From NCBI GenBank assembly GCA_027457005.1, contig DAIDTV010000022.1, positions 1-12,529 on the forward strand: a stretch of DNA of 12,529 nucleotides, written 5' to 3'. Under the pieces are notes generated by a model that did no database searches, was not told the origin of the DNA, and saw only the letters and a program-made list of their open reading frames with translations. Source of the DNA: Chloroflexota bacterium. GTDB taxonomy: Bacteria; Chloroflexota; Limnocylindria; Limnocylindrales; CSP1-4. The position numbers and the translations under genes were made by a program. Below are positions 1-5,931 of the stretch, piece by piece (the stretch's first letter is position 1; each line of letters starts with the position of its first letter).

Positions 1-1
1 G

Positions 2-169
2 TGCTGGGTGACCTATTGGAACGTCGCGGACTGCGCCAAGGCGGTCGCCAAGGTCAAACGCCTCGGCGGCCGGGTGCTGATGGACACCTGCACCGTCCCG
101 GGCTACTGCCGCTTCGCCGTGGTGCGCGACCCGCAGGGCGCGGTGTTCGGCGCGCTCGAGCCGCTCTGA
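2..169 (+). CDS. VOC (glyoxalase/bleomycin-resistance fold) family protein, C-terminal fragment
   Basis: Only the last 55 codons are in the window; the gene enters from the left edge and stops at TGA 167-169. The readable frame starts at base 2 and gives CWVTYWNVADCAKAVAKVK, then LGGRVLMDTCTVPGYCRFAV and VRDPQGAVFGALEPL. This matches the closing beta-alpha-beta-beta module of VOC-superfamily proteins, in which W-x-x-Y-x-x-V-x-D is followed by LGG-x-V and ends in DPQGA-x-F. The fold is known for metal-dependent lyases, dioxygenases and antibiotic-binding proteins. The substrate cannot be told from this piece; many such two-domain proteins are simply annotated VOC or glyoxalase-like. It ends 16 bases before argB, so the two could be co-transcribed, but a VOC gene is not a usual arginine-operon partner and argC/argJ would be expected here. 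Confidence 0.8.
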   Translation, partial: CWVTYWNVADCAKAVAKVKRLGGRVLMDTCTVPGYCRFAVVRDPQGAVFGALEPL

Positions 170-185
170 CCCCGCCGCTGGATCG

Positions 186-920
186 ATGAACGGGATCGGT
201 TCCAAGCCCATGCTGGACCAGCTCGCCGAGCTGGCACGCTCCCGGCCCCTCGTCGTGGTGCACGGGGGCGGTGCCCGTGTGACGTCCTGGCTCGAGCGGC
301 TGGGCGTGCCGACGCGCTTCGAGGATGGCCTGCGGGTCACGGACGAGGCTTCGCTGGAGGTGACCTCGGCCGTCCTGCGCGGCGCCCTGCACGTCGAGCT
401 GGTGGCCGCGCTTCGCGCCCGCGGCTGCGACGCGGTGGGTCTGTCCGGCGTCGACGGCGGACTCCTCACCGGCCGCCGCGTGCCCGGCAAGGGGCTCGTG
501 GCCACCGCCGCCGGCGTCCGCGCCGGGATCATCGACACGCTCCTGGCCGCCGGGCACGTGCCGGTGATCGCGCCGCTGGCGCTCGACGAGCAGGGCGCCG
601 TGTGCAACGTGAACGCCGACGACGCCGCCGCCGGGCTCGCGCGCGGGCTCGGTGCCACACGCCTGGTGCTGCTCACCGACGTCGACGGGATCCGCGCCGC
701 CGACGGCTCCCGCATCGCCCGGACCGGCGCCGACCAGGCCGAGCGCCTGATCGCCGACGGCGTGATCGGGGGCGGGATGATCCCCAAGGTGCGGGCGGCA
801 CTGAGCGGGATCGCGGCCGTCCCCGGCGCCTCCGCGGTCATCGCCGATGGATCGGGCCCGGACGTCGTGCGGCGCGTGCTCGAGGACGCGGACCTCGGGA
901 CGCGGATCGTGGCAGCGTGA
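186..920 (+). CDS. argB: Acetylglutamate kinase, N-terminally truncated
   Basis: Amino-acid kinase family; ArgB phosphorylates N-acetyl-L-glutamate in the second step of arginine synthesis. Visible family motifs are VVVHGGG (residues 23-29), DGLRVTDEASLEV, VGLSGVDGG, NVNADDAA (from N141), LLTDVDGI and GGGMIPK with the conserved K201. It has 244 residues against about 258 in E. coli. The protein starts MNGIGSKPMLDQLAELA; relatives normally read about VVKxGG just before an equivalent stretch, so the first glycine-rich loop and its ATP-contacting lysine (K8 in E. coli) are missing. The upstream in-frame codons (RSDPAAGS, running back into the VOC gene) do not supply them, and no other frame does. 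ATG 186 has only a weak upstream GGA. The stop is followed directly by the argR Shine-Dalgarno. Assignment to ArgB rather than LysZ rests on the arg neighbours; activity is doubtful. Confidence 0.85.
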   Translation: MNGIGSKPMLDQLAELARSRPLVVVHGGGARVTSWLERLGVPTRFEDGLRVTDEASLEVTSAVLRGALHVELVAALRARGCDAVGLSGVDGGLLTGRRVPGKGLVATAAGVRAGIIDTLLAAGHVPVIAPLALDEQGAVCNVNADDAAAGLARGLGATRLVLLTDVDGIRAADGSRIARTGADQAERLIADGVIGGGMIPKVRAALSGIAAVPGASAVIADGSGPDVVRRVLEDADLGTRIVAA

Positions 921-930
921 GGAGGCAGGC

Positions 931-1443
931 ATGTCGGTGCTGAGCCCCGCCGCCAAGCGTGTGCGCCAGCGGCTGATCCTCGAGCTGATCGCGCAGGTTC
1001 CCGTCCACAGCCAGGAGGAACTGGTTGGGCTGCTCTCCACCCGCGGGTTCATCGTGACCCAGGCGACCGTCTCGCGCGACGTCGCCGAGCTCGGGCTGGT
1101 CAAGGCCCCGCGCGCCGCCGCCCACGTCTACGTCGCCCCCGAGGCGCTCGCCCGCCAGTCCCCGGGGCGCGACGTCCTGGCCGCGGACGAACGCCTCCTC
1201 CGGGTGCTCGAGTCGAGCCCGGTCACGGTGGGCCGCAGCGGGCTCATCCTCGTCCTCCGCGGTGAGGTGGGCAGTGCGCAGGCACTCGCCCGGGCCATCG
1301 ACGAGTCGAGCCTGCAGGAGCAGGAGGGCACCCTCGCGGGCGACGACACCGTCCTCGTGCTGTTCGCCGACGAAGCCCGGCTGGAGCGCTGGCGTGCCCG
1401 CTTCCGTCGCCTGCAGGGCCTCCCGCCGGAGTCGTCCGGCTAG
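931..1443 (+). CDS. argR: Arginine repressor ArgR
   Basis: Hexameric arginine-sensing transcription factor of 170 residues, slightly longer than the usual 150-156. Residues 28-58 form the winged helix-turn-helix with the hallmark QEELVGLLSTRGFIVTQAT followed by VSRDVAELGLVK. The C-terminal oligomerisation and arginine-binding domain has GSAQALARAID and GTLAGDDTVLVLF (133-145), whose Asp pair (D138, D139) corresponds to the ligand contacts of the family. ATG 931 is chosen because GGAGG at 921-925 sits 5 bases upstream and the HTH begins at the expected distance; reading back further would run into argB. The gene lies 10 bases after argB and 120 bases before argG, so argB-argR probably share a transcript. 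In the family ArgR represses arg genes with arginine as co-repressor; no clear A/T-rich ARG box is visible here. Confidence 0.95.
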   Translation: MSVLSPAAKRVRQRLILELIAQVPVHSQEELVGLLSTRGFIVTQATVSRDVAELGLVKAPRAAAHVYVAPEALARQSPGRDVLAADERLLRVLESSPVTVGRSGLILVLRGEVGSAQALARAIDESSLQEQEGTLAGDDTVLVLFADEARLERWRARFRRLQGLPPESSG

Positions 1444-1466
1444 GGGTCCTGCACCCTCCTCCGGCG
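1424..1466 (+). terminator. Nested inverted repeat at the end of argR (possible attenuator or terminator)
   Basis: CGCCGGAG (1424-1431) pairs with CTCCGGCG (1459-1466), and inside it GGGT (1444-1447) pairs with ACCC (1453-1456) around a 5-base loop. The outer arm lies within the last argR codons. There is no T-run after it, so a classical intrinsic terminator is unlikely. It could separate argR from argG expression or be chance in GC-rich DNA. The rest of the 120-base gap to argG shows no convincing promoter or ARG box; it ends with the argG Shine-Dalgarno AAGGAG (1551-1556). Confidence 0.3.
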
Positions 1467-1563
1467 AGGCGGCCGTTCCGCCCGCGCCGACCCGCGCCGC
1501 CCGAACCAGGGCCATCCGTTCGTCACCACGATCCGCGTCCCGCATCACCCAAGGAGCAGCCTC

Positions 1564-2829
1564 ATGCGCAAGGTCATCCTCGCCTACTCCGGCGGCCTCG
1601 ACACCTCGGTCGCCGTCGCCTGGCTCCGGGAGACGATGGACGCCGACGTCGTCACCCTCCCCGTCGCCGTCGGCGGAGGCTCGCTCCGGGAGGGCGTGCA
1701 GCGCCGGGCGATCAGCGCGGGCGCGTCCCGCGCCTACGTGCTCGACGCCCGCGAACGCTTCGTGGTCGACTACTGCTTCCCCTCGATGCAGGCGAACGCG
1801 CTCTACCAGGGCGTGTACCCGCTGGCCACGGCGCTGGCCCGGCCGCTGATCGCCCAGCTCCTGGTCGAGGTCGCGCAGCGGGAGGGAGCCGACGCGGTCG
1901 CCCACGGCTGCACGGGCAAGGGGAACGACCAGGTCCGCTTCGATGTCGCCGTGCACGCCCTCGATCCCTCCCTCGAGGTGATCGCCCCCATGCGCATCGG
2001 GATGGGGCTGTCGCGCGACCAGGAGATCGAGTACGCGCAGGCCCGCGGGATCGAGGTACCGATCACGAAGGCCTCGCCGTACTCGATCGACCAGAACATC
2101 TGGGGCCGCTCGATCGAGACGGGCGTCCTGGAGGATCCGTGGACGGCACCGCCCGCCGACGTGTACGCCTGGACGGTGGACCCCGGCAAGGCGCCGGTGG
2201 TCCCGGCCGAGGTCACCATCGGCTTCGAGGGCGGCATCCCGGTGAGCCTGGACGGCGTGCGCCTGTCGGCGGTCGAGCTGGTCGACCAGCTGGGCGCGCT
2301 GGCGGGGGCCCACGGCGTGGGCCGGATCGACCACGTCGAGGACCGCCTGATCGGCATCAAGAGCCGGGAGATCTACGAATCGCCCGCCGCCGTCGTGCTG
2401 TTCGCCGCCCACCGCGCGCTCGAGGGGCTCACGCTGTCGAAGGAGCAGCTGCGCTTCAACCGGCTGGTGAGCGACGAGCTGGCGCAGGCCACCTACGACG
2501 GCCTCTGGTTCAACGCGCTGCACCGCGACCTGCGCGACTACGTGCGGTCCTCCCAGCGGGTCGTCTCCGGAGAGGTCCGGGTGCGCCTGGACCATGGCTC
2601 GCTCGCGGTCGTGGGACGTCGCAGCGACCTGTCGCTCTACGACCGCGCGCTGGCCACCTACGATGCCGACGACGCGTTCGACCACGCCAGCGCGGTGGGG
2701 TTCATCAGGATCTTCGGGCTCCCGCTGCGGACCGAAGCCGCACGGCAGGGCAGTGCCTGGGCGTGGACCAGCCCGCTGGTGGACACGCTGCCGGCGAGCG
2801 TGGTCTCGGCCGAGGTTGCCCGCCCGTAG
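1564..2829 (+). CDS. argG: Argininosuccinate synthase
   Basis: Cytosolic ATP-dependent ligase joining citrulline and aspartate to argininosuccinate, the penultimate arginine step. It has 421 residues, close to the usual 400-445. The N-terminal PP-loop ATP site is LAYSGGLDTS (residues 6-15); the second signature is HGCTGKGNDQVRFD from H114. Later family blocks are SIDQNIWGRSIETGVLEDPW, RIDHVEDRLIGIKSREIYE and the C-terminal YDRALATYDADDAFDHASA. ATG 1564 follows AAGGAG (1551-1556) by 7 bases. The stop is 24 bases before the argA-type gene, so argG and argA are probably co-transcribed, likely together with argBR unless the inverted repeat after argR terminates transcription. All key motifs are intact. 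Confidence 0.97.
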   Translation: MRKVILAYSGGLDTSVAVAWLRETMDADVVTLPVAVGGGSLREGVQRRAISAGASRAYVLDARERFVVDYCFPSMQANALYQGVYPLATALARPLIAQLLVEVAQREGADAVAHGCTGKGNDQVRFDVAVHALDPSLEVIAPMRIGMGLSRDQEIEYAQARGIEVPITKASPYSIDQNIWGRSIETGVLEDPWTAPPADVYAWTVDPGKAPVVPAEVTIGFEGGIPVSLDGVRLSAVELVDQLGALAGAHGVGRIDHVEDRLIGIKSREIYESPAAVVLFAAHRALEGLTLSKEQLRFNRLVSDELAQATYDGLWFNALHRDLRDYVRSSQRVVSGEVRVRLDHGSLAVVGRRSDLSLYDRALATYDADDAFDHASAVGFIRIFGLPLRTEAARQGSAWAWTSPLVDTLPASVVSAEVARP

Positions 2830-2853
2830 GCGTGGCCCCATCATGAGCGCCCC

Positions 2854-3444
2854 ATGATCCGCCGAGCGCGTCCGTCCGACGCACCCGCCATCCACGCGCT
2901 GATCCACCGTTACTCGGGCAGGGATCTCCTGCTGCCGCGCCCGCTCACGGACATCTACGAGCGGATCCGCGACTTCTGGGTGGCGGTGGACGGCGGGCAG
3001 GTGGTGGGCTGTGCCGCGCTTCGCATCTGGTGGCACGACCTCGGCGAGGTCCGCTCGCTCGCGGTCGCGCCGGAGGCCGAGGGGCACGGGCACGGAGCAC
3101 GCCTGGTGGACGCCGTCGCGGCGGAGGCCACCAGGTTCGGGGTCACCAACCTGTTCGCGCTCACCCGCATCCCCGGGTGGTTCGCGCGGAACGGGTTCGT
3201 GGCGATCGACCGGGCCGTCCTCTACCACAAGGTGTGGGGCGACTGCGCGAGCTGCCCGAAGCGCAACGCCTGCGACGAGGTGGCGGTGGTGCGTGCGCTG
3301 GTCCCGGGGGCCGCCGACCGGCTGATCAGCCCCGACCGGCACGTTCCCGAGCGCGTGGCGCACGTGGTGCCGCCGCGCGCGCCCGGGATGGCCGAGCGGC
3401 CCGGGCTGCCGGTCCTGCCCGTCTTCCTGCACGAGGACGGCTGA
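2854..3444 (+). CDS. argA: ArgA-type GNAT N-acetyltransferase (amino-acid N-acetyltransferase)
   Basis: GNAT-fold enzyme of the short ArgA class seen in actinobacteria and others, which acetylates glutamate to start arginine synthesis. Visible blocks are the N-terminal IRRARPSDAPAIHALI; YERIRDFWVA; VVGCAALRIWWHDLGEVRSL (residues 50-69), with the LGE-R-S/T-L strand typical of this class; an acetyl-CoA loop with G77, G79 and G81; and WFARNGF (109-115). The class-specific KVWGDCASCPKRNACDEVA carries C131, C134 and C140. Relatives usually end soon after CDE-x-A; this one continues about 50 residues in a Pro/Arg-rich tail (total 196). ATG 2854 gives the complete first strand; just upstream is a 4-codon ATG...TGA mini-ORF whose stop overlaps this start. 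The position after argG supports the arginine role. Glutamate as substrate is inferred. Confidence 0.85.
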   Translation: MIRRARPSDAPAIHALIHRYSGRDLLLPRPLTDIYERIRDFWVAVDGGQVVGCAALRIWWHDLGEVRSLAVAPEAEGHGHGARLVDAVAAEATRFGVTNLFALTRIPGWFARNGFVAIDRAVLYHKVWGDCASCPKRNACDEVAVVRALVPGAADRLISPDRHVPERVAHVVPPRAPGMAERPGLPVLPVFLHEDG

Positions 3445-3454
3445 GCATCGGCAG

Positions 3455-3485
3455 GCCGGCTCCCGGCCACTCGCCGGGTGCCGGC
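3455..3485. terminator. Hairpin between convergent argA and thioredoxin genes
   Basis: GCCGGC (3455-3460), a T-T mismatch (3461/3479), CCCGGC (3462-3467), the loop CACTC, then GCCGGG (3473-3478) and GCCGGC (3480-3485) form a 12-bp GC stem. It lies between two genes that converge (stops at 3444 and 3509). No T-run follows on either strand, so it may stop transcription with Rho or protect 3' ends. Confidence 0.55.
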
Positions 3486-3508
3486 CGCTCGCCGGCTTTC
3501 GCTCGCGC

Positions 3509-3745
3509 CTACGCGAAGAGCCACTCCGCGATGTCGCCGGGCGAGGGGATCCGGCCGTAGCTGACCACCCTGCCGTCGATCACCAGCCCGGGAGTGCTCA
3601 TCACCCCGTAGGCGGCGATGGTCCGGTAGTCGGTCACCTTGACGATCTCAGCCTCGATGCCGGCCATCGCCACGGCCTGCCGGGCGTTGGCCTCCAGGCG
3701 CTGGCAGTTGGGGCAGCCGGGACCCAGGACCTCGATCTTCTTCAT
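3509..3745 (-). CDS. Mini-thioredoxin (redox-active disulfide protein 2-like)
   Basis: Single-domain thioredoxin-fold protein of 78 residues. It starts MKKIEVLGPGCPNCQRLEAN, with the CPNC redox pair at C11 and C14, and has the cis-proline strand STPGLVIDG (P52) followed by the usual GRIPS segment before the last helix. This subfamily (thioredoxin_3) normally carries such a motif after a short first strand and lacks a signal peptide, so it should act in the cytosol. ATG 3745 is preceded by AAGGAG. It is the last gene of the arsR-permease-trx unit, 56 bases after the permease; a GCCGGC/GCCGGC inverted pair (3777-3782 and 3794-3799) lies in that gap. Such small thioredoxins are commonly encoded beside ArsP/DUF318 permeases, where reduction of a metalloid or thiol substrate is suspected; the partner is not known. 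Confidence 0.88.
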   Translation of the reverse strand: MKKIEVLGPGCPNCQRLEANARQAVAMAGIEAEIVKVTDYRTIAAYGVMSTPGLVIDGRVVSYGRIPSPGDIAEWLFA

Positions 3746-3801
3746 GCGTCTGGACTCCTTCTCGGTGAGGGCGGGCGCCGGCGCGGGGAGGCGGCCGGCT
3801 T

Positions 3802-4848
3802 TCAGGCGATGATCGCGTTGAACAGGTAGCCGATGCAGAGGATCCCGATCGTCACCACGCCCGCGAAGATCGCGATGAGCTGCGGCTTGATGACCTTGCG
3901 CAGGATGATGAACTCGGGCAGGCTGATGGCGGTGATCGCCATCATGAAGGCGAGGGTCGTGCCGAGCGGCATGCCCTTGCCCAACAGCGCCTGCACGATC
4001 GGGATGGTGCCCGCCGCGTTCGAGTAGAGCGGGAGCGCGATGAGCACCACGATCGGCACCGCAAACGGGTTCGAGCGGCCGCCGATGGCCGCCACGAGTT
4101 CGGTGGGGGCGTACCCGTGGATGAGCGCGCCGATCCCGATCCCGATCAGCAGGTAGGGCGTGATGCGCCGGACCAGGTCCACGGTGTAGCGCCAGGCGTC
4201 GGTGATCCGGTCGGCCCAGGTCACCTTCACCTCGGCCATCTGCCCGCCCGTCCCCTGCAGCTCCCAGACGTACGGCTCGACGTAGCGCTCCAGGTGCAGC
4301 GCGCCGATGAGGAGCCCGCCCACGATCGCGACGGTCAGCCCGGCCGCCACGTAGACCAGGGCGATCTCGGGGCCGAACAGTCCCCACAGCAGGACCAGCG
4401 CGACCTCGTTGACCATCGGCGAGCTGATCAGGAACGCGAACGTCACCCCGAGCGGGATCCCGGCCTCCACGAACCCGATGAAGAGCGGCACCGCCGAGCA
4501 CGAGCAGAAGGGCGTGACGATCCCGAACGCGGCCGACGCCACGCTGCCGGCGAACGTGCCCCGCCCCGCCAGCGCGGCGCGCACCCGCTCGGGCGGGAAG
4601 AAGCTCCGGATCAGGGTCACCACGGTGACGATGCCGAGCAGGAGCAGGAAGACCTTAGGCACGTCGGCCAGGAAGAAGTCCACCGCGCCACCCAGGTGCG
4701 AGCCGCGCTCCAGTCGGAGCAGGTCGTAGCTGAACCAGTCCGCCAGCGGCGACTCCGCGAACCAGGCGATGAGCCAGGCGATCACCCCGACGGTGACGAT
4801 CACCGACAGCGGGGGTCGCCGGCCGCGGGCGAGCGAGAGCGTGGTCAC
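3802..4848 (-). CDS. ArsP/DUF318 (YraQ-type) permease
   Basis: Multi-pass inner-membrane protein of 348 residues. The family signature TPFCSCSAVP is at residues 112-121 (C115, C117), followed by GFVEAGIPLGVTFAFLISSP and MVNEVALVLLWGLFGPE. The second half repeats the pattern with LPLYSNAAGTIPIVQALLG, then GTTLAFMMAITAISLPEF and the final hydrophobic segment ending LFNAIIA. About eight to ten membrane helices are visible, with a hydrophilic loop (about residues 185-220) between the halves. ArsP members export trivalent organoarsenicals; others are uncharacterised, so the substrate is unproven. GTG 4848 was chosen because GGAGG (4856-4860 on the complement) sits 7 bases upstream and the arsR stop overlaps it as GTGA, implying translational coupling. 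Confidence 0.88.
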   Translation of the reverse strand: MTTLSLARGRRPPLSVIVTVGVIAWLIAWFAESPLADWFSYDLLRLERGSHLGGAVDFFLADVPKVFLLLLGIVTVVTLIRSFFPPERVRAALAGRGTFAGSVASAAFGIVTPFCSCSAVPLFIGFVEAGIPLGVTFAFLISSPMVNEVALVLLWGLFGPEIALVYVAAGLTVAIVGGLLIGALHLERYVEPYVWELQGTGGQMAEVKVTWADRITDAWRYTVDLVRRITPYLLIGIGIGALIHGYAPTELVAAIGGRSNPFAVPIVVLIALPLYSNAAGTIPIVQALLGKGMPLGTTLAFMMAITAISLPEFIILRKVIKPQLIAIFAGVVTIGILCIGYLFNAIIA

Positions 4849-5183
4849 GCGGGAACCTCCAGGAGCGCGCGCAGGGCGGCGAGCGCGGCCGCACAGGCCG
4901 CCTCGTCGCGCTCGTAGTAGACGCGGCGCGAGTCGCCGCTCACCCGGCTGGCCTGCACCAGGCCGGCGTCGCGCAGGCGGGCCAGGTGGTTGCTCACGTT
5001 GTTCTGTCGCTCGCCGAGGGCGGCCGCCATCTCGCACACGCAGTGCGGCCCGTCGCGCAGGATCGCCAGGATGCCGGCCCGCGTGCCGTCGGCCAGCAGC
5101 GCCGCGGCCCCGAGGGGCGCCTCGACGTCGGGCGCCGGCAGCTCCATCCGCAGGTCCGGCAGCACGGGCAGCTCAGCGGACAC
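4845..5183 (-). CDS. ArsR/SmtB-family metal or thiol-sensing repressor
   Basis: Winged-helix repressor of 112 residues. The first helices read ALLADGTRAGILAILRDG, then HCVCEMAAALGERQNNVSNH with the recognition helix at about 58-72, and the wing GDSRRVYYER. The CVC pair (C48, C50) sits at the position of the ELCVCDL metal-binding box of ArsR and CadC; a further cysteine, C97, is in the C-terminal helix. The inducer could be As(III), another soft metal or a persulfide; it cannot be fixed from sequence. GTG 5183 is preceded by AGGAGG at a good distance; reading further upstream gives no family similarity. It heads the operon with the permease (4-base overlap) and thioredoxin, and a TTGACA-type promoter lies upstream, so autorepression is likely. 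Confidence 0.93.
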   Translation of the reverse strand: MSAELPVLPDLRMELPAPDVEAPLGAAALLADGTRAGILAILRDGPHCVCEMAAALGERQNNVSNHLARLRDAGLVQASRVSGDSRRVYYERDEAACAAALAALRALLEVPA

Positions 5184-5232
5184 GGCGCACCTCCTGGCGG
5201 GACGGGCAACGGGAGACCGGACGGATCGCGCG

Positions 5233-5261
5233 ATCAGACATCTCAGCAGGAAGTGTGTCAA
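5233..5261 (-). promoter_or_regulatory. Candidate sigma-70-type promoter of the arsR operon
   Basis: On the minus strand TTGACA (5261-5256), a perfect -35 match, is followed after 17 bases by TCTGAT (5238-5233), a 4/6 match to TATAAT. A transcript would begin near 5226, leaving about 40 bases before the arsR GTG. The -35 lies inside the conserved repeat and overlaps the imperfect palindrome TCAACTGA, a plausible place for ArsR to bind; the operator role is inference. Confidence 0.5.
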
Positions 5262-5300
5262 CTGACGGTGTGGAGCCACAGGCGCAGAAGGCCCGCAGCC
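5239..5300. repeat. 62-bp upstream repeat, copy A (arsR promoter region)
   Basis: Ungapped match to 7569-7630 with 48 of 62 bases identical by direct comparison. Exact blocks are ACATCTCAGC (starting 5238), AGTGTGTCAA (5252-5261) and CACAGGCGC (5277-5285). Both copies sit in the same orientation relative to a minus-strand gene. Substitutions do not favour third codon positions in any minus-strand frame I read, so conservation looks like DNA-level signal, not coding. It contains the arsR -35 element. Confidence 0.75.
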
Positions 5301-5511
5301 GGGGGCCGAGCGGCTCATCCCTGGCCGCACGACCTGTCCGGAGCGCAACGGCCACCGGGCGTCGACCGACTCGTCGCGACCGGCCGGCCGGGGGAACCTG
5401 GCCGGCAGACTGCCCGCGGAAACGGGACGGATGGCCCTGCGACGCCGCCCCGCGGTGGCGGCTACATGGGGGACGCCGGTCCTGGCACCCATCGGAGGAA
5501 CTGAGGGTTCG

Positions 5512-5907
5512 ATGAAGATCGCCATCGTCACGGAGGACGGCCGCACGGTCAGCCGCCATTTCGGTCGGGCGCCGTACTACGCCGTCCTGACGGTCGAGAA
5601 CAACGTGATCGTCGGACGGGAGCTGCGGCAGAAGGTCTCGCCGCATCTCGCGGGCATGCAGGCGGAGGAGCACGCCGGAACCGGCCCGCACGGCACGGAC
5701 CCTGCCGCGCAGTCGCGGCACGACCAGATGGCGCAGACGATCGCCGACTGCGCGGTCATGATCGCGGGCGGCATGGGCCAGGGCGCCTACGACCGCCTCG
5801 CGACGCTCGGCCTGCGGCCGATGGTGACCGACATCACGGACGTGGACACGGCCGCGCTCACGTGTGCCCGAGGGGAGCTGGTCGACCGGGTGGAACGTCT
5901 CCACTGA
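5512..5907 (+). CDS. NifX/NifB-fold (dinitrogenase iron-molybdenum cofactor biosynthesis) family protein
   Basis: Small RNase-H-like fold protein of 131 residues. The N-terminus MKIAIVTEDGRTVSRHFGRA and the later block CAVMIAGGMGQGAYDRLATL are the two signatures of this family: strand one with the S-x-H-F-G loop, then GGMG-x-GAY. Members bind iron-molybdenum cofactor precursors in nitrogen fixers, but stand-alone copies occur widely in non-fixers and have no settled role. The loop between the halves holds several histidines (H50, H59, H64 and H73 region), common in this family and suggestive of metal binding. No nif genes are present. ATG 5512 has GGAGGA 12 bases and GAGGG 4 bases upstream. 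It is divergent from arsR and converges with the TDT carrier 24 bases downstream. Confidence 0.85.
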   Translation: MKIAIVTEDGRTVSRHFGRAPYYAVLTVENNVIVGRELRQKVSPHLAGMQAEEHAGTGPHGTDPAAQSRHDQMAQTIADCAVMIAGGMGQGAYDRLATLGLRPMVTDITDVDTAALTCARGELVDRVERLH

Positions 5908-5931
5908 CCACCGCCTCGCTCCGGCGCTCCG

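Larger units (their letters stand above)
5184..5511. other. Divergent intergenic region between arsR and the NifX-like gene
   Basis: This stretch of 328 bases has no convincing gene. It holds the arsR Shine-Dalgarno (AGGAGG just before GTG 5183), a candidate arsR promoter, copy A of the 62-bp repeat (5239-5300) and, at the right end, GGAGGA (5494-5499) and GAGGG upstream of ATG 5512. A 22-codon minus-strand ORF beginning at ATG 5241 overlaps the arsR start out of frame; I see no support for it being translated. Bases about 5310-5470 show nothing beyond GC-rich sequence. Confidence 0.6.

Noticed and set aside
838..3432. 864-codon open frame on the minus strand under argR, argG and argA
   Set aside because: It is antisense to three genes with full family motifs, and its translation is rich in Arg, Gly, Asp and His with no recognisable domain: the usual shadow in GC-rich DNA.
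4849..5037. Longer permease start running through arsR
   Set aside because: That part is an out-of-frame shadow of arsR; GTG 4848 has a good Shine-Dalgarno and the first helix follows it.
5173..5241. 22-codon leader peptide overlapping the arsR start
   Set aside because: No Shine-Dalgarno, arginine-rich composition and no counterpart downstream of repeat B; probably chance.
5184..5546. Extended arsR start giving up to 233 residues
   Set aside because: ArsR-family proteins are about 100-120 residues; AGGAGG precedes GTG 5183 and the extension is not similar to anything recognisable.
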